Both the position numbers and the translations under genes were made by a program. A DNA stretch of 60,039 nt from the NCBI GenBank assembly GCA_023807065.1, contig JAJJLU010003523.1, forward strand, positions 1-60,039, given 5' to 3'. Source of the stretch: Isotricha intestinalis. Taxonomy: Eukaryota; Ciliophora; Litostomatea; Vestibuliferida; Isotrichidae. Under the pieces are notes generated by a model. The model had not been told where the DNA came from and made no database searches. It saw only the letters and a list, made by a program, of their open reading frames with translations. Shown piece after piece: positions 41,603 to 53,300 of the stretch (within the stretch, counting starts at the first letter, position 1; each line of letters opens with the position of its first letter).

Positions 41603-42208
41603 TTATTTTTTAGTTTCATTATTTTTATTTGTATCACCTTTATTTTCATAATCATAATCACCATATCCATAATTTCCATATCCCATATCGGTGTCATAAT
41701 GATCACTACTATGTCCTCTAGGTCTATGATGTTCTTCACCCCAATTTCCACCCCAATGAGGACCCCAACCCCATTGTGGTGGTCCCCAATGATGACCCCA
41801 AGGATGTCCCCAATGTTGAGGTCCCATTCCTCTTCCTCTTTCACCTCGACCTCTCTCACCTCTTTCACCTCTTCCTCTTCCTCCTCTTTCTTCATTAAAT
41901 GGAGGAGGTGCGTGTCCTCTTCCAAATCCTCTATGCATCATCCATGGAGGAAAAAATGGAAATCCTCTAAACATTCCTCTTCCATGCATTCCTCTTCCAC
42001 GCATTCCTCTTTCTCCTTTTTCTCTTCTTTCTCTAAAATGACATGGACATGGACAATTTTTGCAATGATTACAATTCTCTGCACTTTTAAATTTTTCTGG
42101 ATCAAATTGAGGAAATTGGAATTTTTCACTATTTTCTTCTTTATTTGTTTGTTCTGGCTGATTTGTTATTTGAGGGGGTTTAATTTCTGAATTTTGATTT
42201 GAACTCAT
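41603..42208 (-). CDS. Gly/Arg/Trp/His-rich (RGG-type) low-complexity protein
   Basis: The 201-residue protein has a polar N terminus with a Cys/His cluster (NCNHCKNCPCPCHF, about 46-59), then RGG/RGR repeats (about 60-130: GERGMRGRGMHGRGM and others), then a WGH/GPH block rich in Trp, His, Gly and Pro (about 130-157: GHPWGHHWGPPQWGWGPHWG), and a Tyr/Gly/Asp tail. RGG tracts commonly bind RNA and are arginine-methylated; the Trp/His block could bind metal. The base composition is visibly richer in G/C than the surroundings because Gly, Arg, Pro and Trp dominate. It is real because the composition is sharply frame-specific and the frame has an ATG and a stop. Function unknown. Confidence 0.65.
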   Translation of the reverse strand: MSSNQNSEIKPPQITNQPEQTNKEENSEKFQFPQFDPEKFKSAENCNHCKNCPCPCHFRERREKGERGMRGRGMHGRGMFRGFPFFPPWMMHRGFGRGHAPPPFNEERGGRGRGERGERGRGERGRGMGPQHWGHPWGHHWGPPQWGWGPHWGGNWGEEHHRPRGHSSDHYDTDMGYGNYGYGDYDYENKGDTNKNNETKK

Positions 42209-42508
42209 TTATACTTTTTTTTAATTTATTTTAATATTTTCGTTTTCTATATTTATAAAAATTTTTGGAGTTTTTTCAATAAAAATTTATTTACTTTATA
42301 TTTTATATTTATTTGTGATGTTTATTAATATATTTTCTTAATTATATAAATAATATTGAAGTTTTATAATAAATTTTATAAATTTCTTAAATTCATAATT
42401 TAACAGGAAATTATTATCCATTATACAATATATATATTTTAATATCAAATATTTTAATAATTTTTTTATTTAAAAATATAAAATAATTTAAAAAAATATT
42501 ATATATAA
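42209..42508. other. 300-base AT-rich divergent gap
   Basis: Between the divergent RGG and annexin genes. It holds only A/T-rich sequence such as tatatatat near 42430; presumably both promoters lie here. No motif is recognised. Confidence 0.4.
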
Positions 42509-43432
42509 ATGTCAATACCCTTAGATGCAGAAAAACTTTATAATGCCTTATTCAATGCATTAGGAGATGAAAGGGAACAAGGAGTTCTTGAAGTAGTATT
42601 AAAATATGGTAATTCAGCAAGAAGAGCATTAGAAAAATATTATGATGCAGTATATTGTGAAAAATCTTTAATGGAAGATTTAAAATCACAACTTACTGGT
42701 CATTATCGTGATGTTGTTACATATTTATTTATGAATCCAATTGATTTTGATTGTATAGAATTAAATAATGCTCTTGAAAAAATTACATATAATCAAAATA
42801 ATATATTTGAATTAATCACGGCCAGACCACATTGGCATTTAGAATTAGTAAATCAAAAATATAAAGAAATGTATGGAAAAGATCTTGGAGAAGAAGTGAG
42901 TAAAAAATTTAAAGGAGATGTAGGAAGGGATTTAAATATTATATTAAATACCACTAGAAATGAAAATAAAAATCCAGATCATGAAGATGCTGCACAATGT
43001 GCTAAAATATTATATGAAAGTGAACCTAAAGAATGGGTTAAGAATCAATCTATATTTACTGATATTTTTGCATCAAAATCACCTGAAGAATTAATTTTAA
43101 TTGGTAGATATTATTATAAAAAAACTGGAATTACACCAAATGTTCAAGCTGAAAAAAGTTTAAGTGGAAAAGAACAAACTTTAATCAAAGAAGTACTATA
43201 TAATGTGTGCAGACCTGCTGAATTATATGCTCAAAAGATTAGAGAAGCTGTTACTGGACTTGGAACTGATACTAATTGCTTAAATAGAATTCTTGTTACA
43301 AGAAATGAAATTGATATGACTATGATTAGAAAATTTTATAAATATTATTATAAGGTTAATTTACAAGAAGATATTATTGGAGATACTAGTGGAACTTATA
43401 AAAGAATTTTAACTGAATTATCTAGTAAATAA
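42509..43432 (+). CDS. Annexin-like protein with one intact Ca2+-binding repeat
   Basis: The 307-residue length fits a four-repeat annexin. Repeat 4 is the clearest: KIREAVTGLGTDTNCL near residues 245-260, with GLGTD followed 38 residues later by an Asp, the type II calcium-binding spacing. Repeat 1 resembles the family pattern (NALGDEREQGVLEVVLK, then AYYDAVY-like helices) but lacks GxGT. Repeats 2 and 3 are divergent. It would bind acidic phospholipids in a Ca2+-dependent way, mainly through repeat 4. Alternatives are alpha-giardin-like annexins of other protists. The start at 42509 is supported by the immediate helical repeat. Confidence 0.75.
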   Translation: MSIPLDAEKLYNALFNALGDEREQGVLEVVLKYGNSARRALEKYYDAVYCEKSLMEDLKSQLTGHYRDVVTYLFMNPIDFDCIELNNALEKITYNQNNIFELITARPHWHLELVNQKYKEMYGKDLGEEVSKKFKGDVGRDLNIILNTTRNENKNPDHEDAAQCAKILYESEPKEWVKNQSIFTDIFASKSPEELILIGRYYYKKTGITPNVQAEKSLSGKEQTLIKEVLYNVCRPAELYAQKIREAVTGLGTDTNCLNRILVTRNEIDMTMIRKFYKYYYKVNLQEDIIGDTSGTYKRILTELSSK

Positions 43433-43969
43433 GATTTTTATTTTTCTTTTTTACAATTTAAAATTATTTAAAACTGGAAAAATTTTTCATCAAATAAATT
43501 TTTTCAATAAAAAAAAACAAGCAGAAAAAACTCTTTTAACATTAATTAGATTATTCATTTTTGAAATCAAAATAATAAATTGGATTATTATTGATTAATA
43601 TATTTAAATAATTTACAAAATTAAATTATTAATTTTTTTTGGTTTTGGTTTGAAAATAAAAAGATAACATAAAAATACAAATGAAAAGATTATATTTAAG
43701 AAAGGATAAAATCAAGGATATTTTTAATAATGAATATATTTTTCATTATATAATTTATAATGAAAAATAAAAAAAAATAAGTAAACTAAAAATAGTCACA
43801 ACATTTTATAATTAATTTTTTTCTCTTTTAAAAATAAATTAATATCAAATTAAAATGGGATATATAGAAACCATATTAAAACCTATTTTTTTTTATTTCT
43901 ATTCTTTTTAAAAGAATCAAATTTGCTATTATATTTACATTTTATAAAATATTAAAAACATAATTTATT
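43433..43969. other. AT-rich convergent intergenic region, nothing recognised
   Basis: About 535 bases of A/T homopolymers between the annexin and FAM221-like genes. No frame of meaningful length and no RNA gene is seen. Confidence 0.5.
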
Positions 43970-45325
43970 TTAATTGAATAATTGTCGATACATATCTCTT
44001 GTAAATGGTTTATATTCATAACCTATTGGTAAATTCATCCTATTTCTTTCTGCTTCAGTTGTATAAAACATATAATGATTTTCCCATGGTCTATTACAAA
44101 TAGCACATAAAAATTTAGAAGAAAAACATTTACATAAACATTTTTCAACATTACATTTAAAATTATTCTTTGAATCATGCTCAATAAATGAATGATAACA
44201 TTTACATAAAGGTTTCCAATTATTATAATCAAAATTTTTCTTTAAAGCTATTTTCCATTCATTTGTTTCTTCAGGATATTGAGGAATATATTCAAATCCT
44301 TTACAATTACATATATTACAACTAGTATCAAAAGATGTGACAATATATTTTTTATGAGATTTAAAAAAATGACCACAAAAGCATAAATGATTCGAACCTA
44401 TTTTAAAACATTCAATTTCTATTCCATTTTCTTCTCTTGCCCATGATGAATATATACCTAATTTGATTGATTCATCTGCTCCTATTCTTTCATTTATTAT
44501 TAATTGCTTTGTTCCAAATGTTAATGTACTATCATTTATTTTTGTTAAAGTATTATTGAATAGTTCATGTCTTTTTAATACTCTTTGCTTTATTTTTCTT
44601 TTCTCTTTCTCTTTTTCTAAACATTTTTTATATCTTTTATTTTCTAAAATTATTACATTTTCTAAGTTTTTTATTGTATTTTCATTATATTTATTTTTTC
44701 TTTTCTCTCTAAAGTGTTTTATTATTTTATTTAGTATTTTTTCATTATTATTATTTTCTTCAGTTTTTAAATATTTAACATTATTTTTATTATTTTGTTT
44801 TATTTTTCCAAGATTTTTAAATAAATATTTATTTTTATTTGTTATTAATTCATTATTTGTATTCCCAAAAATATTATTTTTAAATACATCTTTTTTACTA
44901 GTAGATTTTCTTATTTCATTATTTGCATTTTTGTCAATTCTAAAAATCTTACCTGAAAATATATCATTCGCACTATAATCTTTAATTAAAAAATTCCTTT
45001 TCCTTATTCTACCATCAGTATCTTTATTATTTGAATTATTATTATCTAATAAATTATAATTTCTGGCGCTATTACTCATTAATAATTTTTTAACTTTAAT
45101 TGTACTTTTAGGAGTAATGTCGTTAGTTTCATTTGTATTTATGGTTTCATCATCTTTTTCTAATTTAGAATGTTCAATATTTATTATTTTTTTCTTTTCA
45201 ATAAATTCAATTAATGTTTCTTTGTTCGATGTTTTAGATTTTTTAATTTTTTTTATCGGAGTTAGATTCCTAAGATTATGAAAATCTCGTTTTTTAAAAA
45301 AAAAATTAAAATTAAAAATCTTCAT
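43970..45325 (-). CDS. FAM221-like Cys-rich protein
   Basis: The 451-residue protein has a basic, Asn/Lys-rich N-terminal two thirds and a Cys/His-rich C-terminal third. From about 315 to 451 the pattern is HLCFCGHFFKSH, then SCNICNCKGFEYIPQYPEE, then LCKCYHSFIEHD, then KCLCKCFSSKFLCAICNRPW and WENHYMFYTTEAERNR. This order of Cys clusters, the P-x-x-PEE step and the final SSKFxCxxC block match the FAM221 family, found in ciliated organisms and poorly characterised. Zinc binding is likely. No signal peptide or membrane span is seen. It could belong to the ciliary set of genes in the window, but that is inference. Confidence 0.7.
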   Translation of the reverse strand: MKIFNFNFFFKKRDFHNLRNLTPIKKIKKSKTSNKETLIEFIEKKKIINIEHSKLEKDDETINTNETNDITPKSTIKVKKLLMSNSARNYNLLDNNNSNNKDTDGRIRKRNFLIKDYSANDIFSGKIFRIDKNANNEIRKSTSKKDVFKNNIFGNTNNELITNKNKYLFKNLGKIKQNNKNNVKYLKTEENNNNEKILNKIIKHFREKRKNKYNENTIKNLENVIILENKRYKKCLEKEKEKRKIKQRVLKRHELFNNTLTKINDSTLTFGTKQLIINERIGADESIKLGIYSSWAREENGIEIECFKIGSNHLCFCGHFFKSHKKYIVTSFDTSCNICNCKGFEYIPQYPEETNEWKIALKKNFDYNNWKPLCKCYHSFIEHDSKNNFKCNVEKCLCKCFSSKFLCAICNRPWENHYMFYTTEAERNRMNLPIGYEYKPFTRDMYRQLFN

Positions 45326-45971
45326 TTATTTTTAATGAAATTTATTGTTAAAAAATTGTGCTTAAAATATATTATTAAATATTATAAATTTAATAAAAAA
45401 TTGAGTATAAACAAATATTTATAAATGCGAAAAATAAAAAATTCTAATTTTTTTTATTCAAAAGTTGATAAAACAAATAAAAACAAAAATTTTTATATTA
45501 AATTGATATATGAAGAAAAGAAAAAAGTGAAAATGAAATGATATTTATAAAGAAAAGAAAAAAGTTTAAACCCGAACATTTAAAAATGTTTATATATTTG
45601 ACTTGACAAAATTATTTGAAGTAAAATTATAATAATTATATTTATAGAAAAAGGATTAAAAGAAATAAATAAAAATATTTGATAAAAGTCATACTTCCAG
45701 TAATGAATAATTATCACTTAAAAAAAAAAGAAAAAGAAATTATTAATAAATTGATAAAAGCACAATATAAAATAGAAAATTTATAGAAAAAATAATTAAT
45801 AGAAAATAAAAAATTTAGCTTAACACACGAGAAAATAAAATAATAGTATGGATATTTTTATTTATGAAAAAAATATAAAAAATTAAATTTAATAAAATTA
45901 CATAACTCCCTCTTTTATAATTTAAATTAAAAATAAATAAATAAAAAAGATTATAAAAAAATATTTTAATT
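45326..45971. other. AT-rich divergent intergenic region with a stop-interrupted coding-like stretch
   Basis: About 645 bases. From ATG 45703 to TGA 45865, a frame of 54 codons reads as a Lys/Glu/Asn/Ile-rich protein if the four internal TAG/TAA codons (45784, 45793, 45841, 45844) are ignored. It may be a decayed small gene or chance. The rest shows only A/T-rich sequence. Confidence 0.3.
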
Positions 45972-46721
45972 ATGTCTTTTTTACAGCTTTTATTTGAAAA
46001 AGTGAAGGAAAATGCATTAAACGAAGATTTTTGGCAAGGATTTTACGGAGGATTAAGTTTAGTATTTATATCAGGTTTTGGAGATAAAACATATTTTATG
46101 AATATGATTTATGTTTCAATGAATCCTTTTTGGGAAGCATTTGGTGTTTCTTTATTAGTTGCTGAATTTATGAATATAGTAAGTATTTGTCTAGGAGCAA
46201 TTCTTCCTCTTTTTATTAATAGAAATATTTTAGATTGGTTTGCAATTGTCATTTTTGGAATTTTTGGTATTTGTTTAATTATTCAAGGATTTCAACTAAA
46301 ATCTAAAAAATTAATTCAAGAAGTTAACACTGATGATAACAAAGAAAATGAAGATGAAAAGAAAGAAGTTCAAATTAAAAATATATATTTTGAAGAACAA
46401 ATTGAAGATGAATTAAGCGTTTTTAATTCTTGGTGGAAATATTGTATTGCTTTTATTATAGGAGAATTAGGAGATAAATCTCAAATTGCAACTATTGTTA
46501 TTACTTCTAAATATAATTTATCTGGTGTTTTTTGTGGAACTTCATTAGCACAATTTCTTTTAGTTACTACTGCTGTTTTAATTGGAAAATCTGTTGCAGG
46601 ACTTTTAACTAATAAACAAATTAGTATTATTGGAGGTATTGTATTTTTACTTTTTTCTTTAATTTATTTAATAGATAAGTTGATTTATTTAGATTATATT
46701 AAAATTTCTTCTTTTACGTAA
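45972..46721 (+). CDS. Gdt1/TMEM165 (UPF0016) family membrane transporter
   Basis: The 249-residue protein has six or seven hydrophobic spans in two homologous halves joined by an acidic cytosolic loop (about 115-150). Family proteins move Mn2+ or Ca2+ against H+ in the Golgi. The hallmark motif E-x-G-D-(K/R)-(T/S) appears twice. The second is intact (GELGDKS, about 164-170). The first reads GFGDKT (35-40), so the acidic first residue is Gly. A signal peptide is not obvious. Loss of a motif residue that normally lines the cation site may alter transport. Length and topology otherwise fit the family. Confidence 0.85.
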   Translation: MSFLQLLFEKVKENALNEDFWQGFYGGLSLVFISGFGDKTYFMNMIYVSMNPFWEAFGVSLLVAEFMNIVSICLGAILPLFINRNILDWFAIVIFGIFGICLIIQGFQLKSKKLIQEVNTDDNKENEDEKKEVQIKNIYFEEQIEDELSVFNSWWKYCIAFIIGELGDKSQIATIVITSKYNLSGVFCGTSLAQFLLVTTAVLIGKSVAGLLTNKQISIIGGIVFLLFSLIYLIDKLIYLDYIKISSFT

Positions 46722-47373
46722 TTTAATATATAAATAATTCTTTTTTCTTTAATTTAAAATTATCTAGAAGAATGTTTTAAATCGAATTATATTATTCTTA
46801 TTTTATTGAAATATTTTTTCTTTATAATTCTCTGGAAATTTGTGATAAACCTTATTATAAATTATAATCTTTTAAAAATTTTTTAAATGTGATATATTAT
46901 TAAATGAAAAAAATATGAATGAACCACAAAATTATCCTAATATTATGCAATTAAAATAAATATTAAATAAACTCTAGAAAGTGATTATCTTCTATTTAAT
47001 AAATGGATAAGAAGAATGTAAAGAATTAAATTTATAGAATCTGAAATTTATCAAATATATAATAAAAATTTTTTTCAAACTTCCTTTGAAATAATTACAT
47101 CATTTTTTGAATAAAATAATGAATATATCTTTTATCTAAAATAGTATTTTTCTTTTGAAATAAATAAAAAGGGCTATCTGAAATATCACCAAAATTTTGT
47201 ATAATTTATTATTCTAAATTTAATTATTACATTAAATAAATTTATTTTTTATTAATATTATAATTGTTGTTAAGTTTTTAAAATAATAATTAAAAAAATA
47301 AAAAAATTAAAACCATTTAATTTAAGAATAAAAATTAAAAAATATTCAAAACAAAAAAAGTGAATAATATTTC
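46722..47373. other. AT-rich convergent region with a decayed coding stretch at about 46915-47220
   Basis: About 650 bases. From ATG 46915 a coding-like sequence begins (MNEPQNYPNIMQLK, then TAA). After a one-base shift it continues as ESDYLLFNKWIRRM, YQIYNKNFFQTSFEIITSF and related pieces to about 47220, interrupted only by TAA and TAG. It looks like a relic of a small gene; family unknown. Confidence 0.35.
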
Positions 47374-50300
47374 TTATTCTGCACTAAGATAATAAACCCA
47401 AGAAGGCAATTGATTAATAGTAATTATACATCTTCCGGTATTTCCACTTTCATTATTAACTACTTTATAAGCAATAGGAACATTCATAACTTTCTTAGCT
47501 TCTAATTTATTATTAACTTTTCCAGCTGAGAAATTAGGATTATCAAATCTTACATTAACATCTACAGCTTCATTAAGAGGATTTTTAAATTCAAGAGATA
47601 ATCCTTTTCCAGAAGGAATTTTAAATGGTCCTTGTGCTTGTGGGAATGAAGCTTTTCCAGTAATAATCCATTGATATTCCCCACCATCAGGAGAAGAAAC
47701 TTTTAATATACCTTTACTTTCAATAACATTTGAAGGTTCATATTTTAAATTAAATGTATTTTCAGGTTGTCCTCCTTTTGCAGGGTCTACTGTTATATTT
47801 GCTACTTCAGGTATAAAGTCTGAGAATGGTATATTATCGGCATATTTTTCCACTTTTACTGTATATGTTGCTGCTTTCTTTAAATAATGAGTAAATGTTA
47901 TTTGAACTATTTTTTCGCTTCCTAATGATGCTTGGATTGGTTGAAGAATTTTAGGTGGAGCATTTGTACCTTCTATTTCTATTGGATATTTTAATTCTCC
48001 TAATTCTGGAGATTTTATTATTATATTTGTATTTGTTTTTCCTACTATTAATGGACGGAATGATACATCTATTGTTACTTCACTTTCTGCAGGAATGTTA
48101 ATTGATTCAGGTGATATTGTTAAATATTCATTTTCAAGAACTATTTGTTCTTTTGGTATTGTTACATCAACATTAAGTGGATTATTTATTGTAAATGAAC
48201 CTGTTGCTATTTCTCTTATTTCACCAATTAATTCTACTGTTGATAATGCTTGTGCTGCACTCATTGTAACATTAATCATATAAAATACATATTCTTTCGT
48301 ATCAACATTTTGGAATGTTATTTTGAAATTATATGGTGTTTCCTTAAGTGATTTAAAGCTTAATTTATATTCTTTAGATGAATTAGATGAAACATCAATA
48401 GTATTGGCTCCTTTAATAAATATTCCTTGTTCAGGTTTATCCCAGGTAACTTTAAATCTTTGAGTTTGATATAACCAATTTTGAATATTTAATTTTATCA
48501 TAGTCCATTCTCTAACTTGAGCAGTAGCATTAATAGTTTCTTGTGCAGAAGGAGCAAGACTCGTTCCTAATATTTTAAACATTTTAGCAGTACCATCAGG
48601 AAGAGGGAAAAATACAGTAGCATCATGTTCTTTTATTTTTTCATTTTCATCTTCTGGATTTATTTTACTCATTGTTAATGGTCTATATGTTAATGTGTAA
48701 GTACCTTCTTGACCAGGATTAATTTCAAATACTTGATCACTTCCCTTAAAGTAATCTACATAACTTTTAACACTTGATGATATTGATGGTGTGATTCTCC
48801 ATGGTTTATCAGTTGGATTTTTAATTTTAATTTCATAAGTGACTGGAACACGAACTTGAGTTTCCATTTTCTTTTCAGTAATACTATCTGCAGGACATTC
48901 AATACTTTTACCATATAAACTAATATCAATTGGAGTATCAAATTCTTCTATATTACATTTAATATGTTCATATTGAATTGCATTATTAACATCTTTAGGA
49001 TGGAAAATTATTTGAATCATAACATCTTCATGTGGTGGAATATTACCTTTTTGAGGAGTGATTGTAAAGTATTTAGTATAATTTTTCTTCTTATTATCGA
49101 CATTTGACCAATGAAATACTGCTGGAATATCACCAAAGTTTTTCAATGATATTTGTCTAATTGCATTTGAATTAACTGTAACTGAACCAAATGTTGGCAT
49201 TTCTCCAACCATTTTAACATCTACTCCATATGATGCTCCTGTTACTCCTAATAAACGCTTTTTTTCACTATTATTTATTTTAATCATTAATTCTTCTGTA
49301 AATTGAGGTATTCTTATATTTGGATTAAACATTATTTCTGTTTTAAACATTTCTTTTGGTTGTAATACATGAATTAATGGTTTTGTTACTTCATCAGGGT
49401 GATCGTTTACAAAATCAGTTTTAATTGATAAACATTTTTTAAGGAATGTACTTGGATTATCTGGATATAATTCTACTGTTGTCATCATTTTACCTCTATT
49501 AACTACATTAAATGACATTTTCTTATTTTGACCTAATTTAATTATTCCAAAGTTAAGAGCTTGTAATGATGGATCTTCTAATTCTACTTTAAGTGGTATA
49601 CCTTCACCAGTTACTTCAACATCAACGTCATATATATTATTAAATTTAAATTTAATAATGTCTTTATATTTAACATAATCTCTTGGAATGAATTGAATTG
49701 GAATTTCAAGAATATCACTTTGAGATTGATAGGGTAAAATAACTTGACCAGTTGAGAGTTGAACATCTAAATATTGTTTATTTTTACTATCAAAGTCAGT
49801 TTCAATAGTTAAAGCTTCTTTATCCATATTTTTAACAGTAATTATTTGAACATTTGGAACTGGTTGTCTCATAACATAACAAGGACCGAAATTACATTTA
49901 ATAGAAGAGAATATAATTTGTGGAGTTCTTGCTTTAGCATTAATTAAGAAAGTGTAAGTTGGACCTGAAATAATATTAAGGAATATTTTATGATTATTCA
50001 AATTAATTCTGTTAAGAGGTAATAAAGTTAAAGTCACATTAACTTTACTTCCTTTAGTTACAGTTCCACTATCAGGAGTAATTTTAAGGTAATCAGCTCC
50101 GTTTCTTTTAAATGAATAATGGAAATTAAATCCACCATTATTTTCAATTCTAATACTTCTTTCTCTCTTATCATTAATAAAGAAATCTCCAAAATCAATA
50201 ACATGTTCACCTTTTCTTAATAATTTCATCTCTGGTTTATTATCAAGAAATACACCATGAACAATAGTATATCCTACTCCTTTAACATTTAAAGTTAATG

Positions 50301-53300
50301 GTTTCATTCTTTGTTTAACTTTACATTGTAAATTATAATTAAATTCCTTTTCAACACGAGGCATAAAAGTAATTTCAATTTTTGTACTACTTTTAGGTTG
50401 AAGTGTTCCTGCTATTGGAGAAACAAATAAACTATCACCATAAGCAACATTACCTTTAATACTATCTTTATCAAATGAGAATTTATATGGTAAATGTTCT
50501 TCATTACTAATTTGAATTACTTCTTTTTGTCTTCCTCCTAAAAGTAATGGACCAAAATTAACTTTACCAACATTAAATAATATCATAGGTTCTCTAGTAA
50601 TACCATGTAAAACAAATTTATGAATTTGATTTTCTGATAATATTTTAAAATTCCAAAAAGACTCATGTTCTCCTAATGAGTTAGGAATATATTCAAAAGC
50701 CATTTCATATTTTTTCCCTGAATAAATAACACCTTTTGGAGTTAAACATCTGAAAACTTTATTAATATTAGGAATTAAATCTTCATCAGGTTGTTCCCAT
50801 TCAAATTCATATCCTTGATTAGTAGGATTTAAAGCAAAGAATCTAACAGTATTTTTAATCATCATTCCAATAGATTCAAATTCTAAAATACAAGCTCCAT
50901 TTTCTCTATGACATCCACCTTCCATTTCAAAGTGACATAAAGGTCTTTCAGCATCACCACTCAATTCAATTTTTAATTCTTTCATTGAAGGATCTAAATC
51001 CTTAATATTACAATATAATATTCTTCTAAAATTAAATTCATCTACTTCTAAAGGATTGAATGTTAAAGTAATAACTTCATCACTTTGAGGTGGAATTGTT
51101 CCATGACTTGGAGATATTGTAAATGCACCTCCTGCTGAATCTTGAGGAGGATATGTTTTATCATATGATGTTAATAAATTTGTTGTTGCCATATTACTCA
51201 TTGGATTTGGATTAGAAAAATTAAATTTATATATTAATGCTGTCATTGATGTATTTCTTATATTAAATTCAAATTTTCTTGTTCCATACATTACAGTAGG
51301 TTTGAATTTTATTTGCTTTATATTACATTCATATTTAGCATAATCACTTATAACATTTAATTTTATTGGTAAATATTTTTCACTTTTATCAACAATTGTA
51401 ATTTCTGGTTCTGGATTAACTTCCTCGATATCAATATTTGCTTCTTCATCAGATTGTTTTTCTTCTGGAGCAACGTTTTTTCCTTTATCATCTTTTTTTG
51501 CATCTTTTTTAGGATCTTTACCTTTTGGTGCTGGGACCTTCGCTCCTTTAACATTTGTTAATACTCCTATCATTGCTTCATTTTCTTCTTTTCTTCTTTG
51601 CATTTCTTCCTGTCTTTTTGCTAATATTTCTTGTTGCTCTGATTCTGTTACTTTTCTAATTGTTTTCATTGTCTCATCCCAATCTGTTTCTACTACATCT
51701 TGATTGAAATTAAATTGCTTTAATTCAACAAATAAATCCTTTTGAATATGTTTTACACTTTCAGGAGAAGAGAATTTTACATTGATTTCTTTTTGAGTTT
51801 TTGCCAAGATAAAACCATATGAAGGATAAAATGTTAATGAAGGTTCTAAATTATTAATTAAATTAAATCTGAAATTATTGTCACTGTTATTAACCAAAGT
51901 CAAAGCATATGTTTTTTCTGCATTGACACAAACATCACCTAAATTCATTTCAATATCATTAGTTAAACCATCAATAGAAACAGGTTCAAAGAATCCTTCT
52001 CCAGTAATAATCAATTTAGGATTTTCATAAGGATTGAACATTGTTTTATAAGAAAGAATAGCTTTTTCAACTTTTTCATAAAGTGGACAAAATTTAATAT
52101 CAAAAGATTGATATTTTTTAGGTTGAATAGTAGCTGTAGTTGAAGATTCAAAACTGAAACAATCATGTACTAAAGGTTCAAATTGTACTGTAGCAGGTAC
52201 AACTCCTTCATTTTTAATAACAATTTGTGAAGTAGTAGATTTCTTTAATCTCATTTTTTTAAATTTTAACATTGGAGTACCATCTGGATCATATTCATTG
52301 GGAGAATCAAGTAATAATGTAGGTAAAGTACCTTCACCTCTTAATTCGAATTTTAAAGAGCCACTTTTTGAATCAGAATTCCCTTCTACAGTAGCTTCAA
52401 ATAAACCAGAATATGGCATAACGCTAGTAGGATTAAAAGTTACTGTAACATATTCACTTTCTCCAGGATAAATTTTAAGGGGGTCTTTATATTGAGCTGT
52501 AAATGCAAATCCTTCACTTTTACTTGCAGTTCTTGGATTAACAGCAACTTTAACAATACATGGTATTTTATTATTATTAATTAATTTAAATCTCTCACTT
52601 ACTCCATTTGGATTTTTACTTGCTATAATAGTACCAAACCAAAAGACTTTTTCTTCAGCTCCGAAAATTCCACTTGTTATTATATTTTGTTTATTTAAAT
52701 CTGGACTTATACTTGGAAGGACAGTCTGTTCTTCGAAAATAGCATCATAATCTTGTGTTTCAATACCAGGAATACAACTTTCTGCAACTAGATCAAATGG
52801 GATTCCAAGTGGATTATCTTCTGGTTGTCTTCCTTGAATATCTATTGCTAAATTTGCACTACAAAATTGTTGTCCTTCTGCTGTAAATACTACATCTATT
52901 TTTGCACTACTTCCAGGTGCTATTGTCCCTTTAAAGTTCTTTATTTGATATTTTCCTATTGTTAAAACATCTTCTTGTCCTTTTTTCTTTGGATCTTGTT
53001 TTGGAGGCTTTTTCTCTTGTTTTTTAGGCTTTCCACCTTCTATTGCTTCTTTTATTTCTCTTTCTTTCTCCATTTCTTCTTCTATTTCTCTTTGGTCCTT
53101 TTCTTCTTTTATTGCTTTCATTTTATTTATATCTTGAAGGTATTCAAATATTTCATAATTGAAATCAAATTGACCTTCATTTCTTATTTCAATTGAACGA
53201 GTTTGACTTTCATTATATTGAAGAGAACCGAAATTTATACTTTTTGGTGGGTTTATTGTATATTTTGAAAAATAGGATGCAACATTTACGAAAATATTTA

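Noticed and set aside
41593..42190. Ser/Thr-rich (plus) and Glu-rich (minus) overlapping ORFs
   Set aside because: They are shadow frames of the RGG/Trp/His-rich gene, whose frame has the sharp composition.
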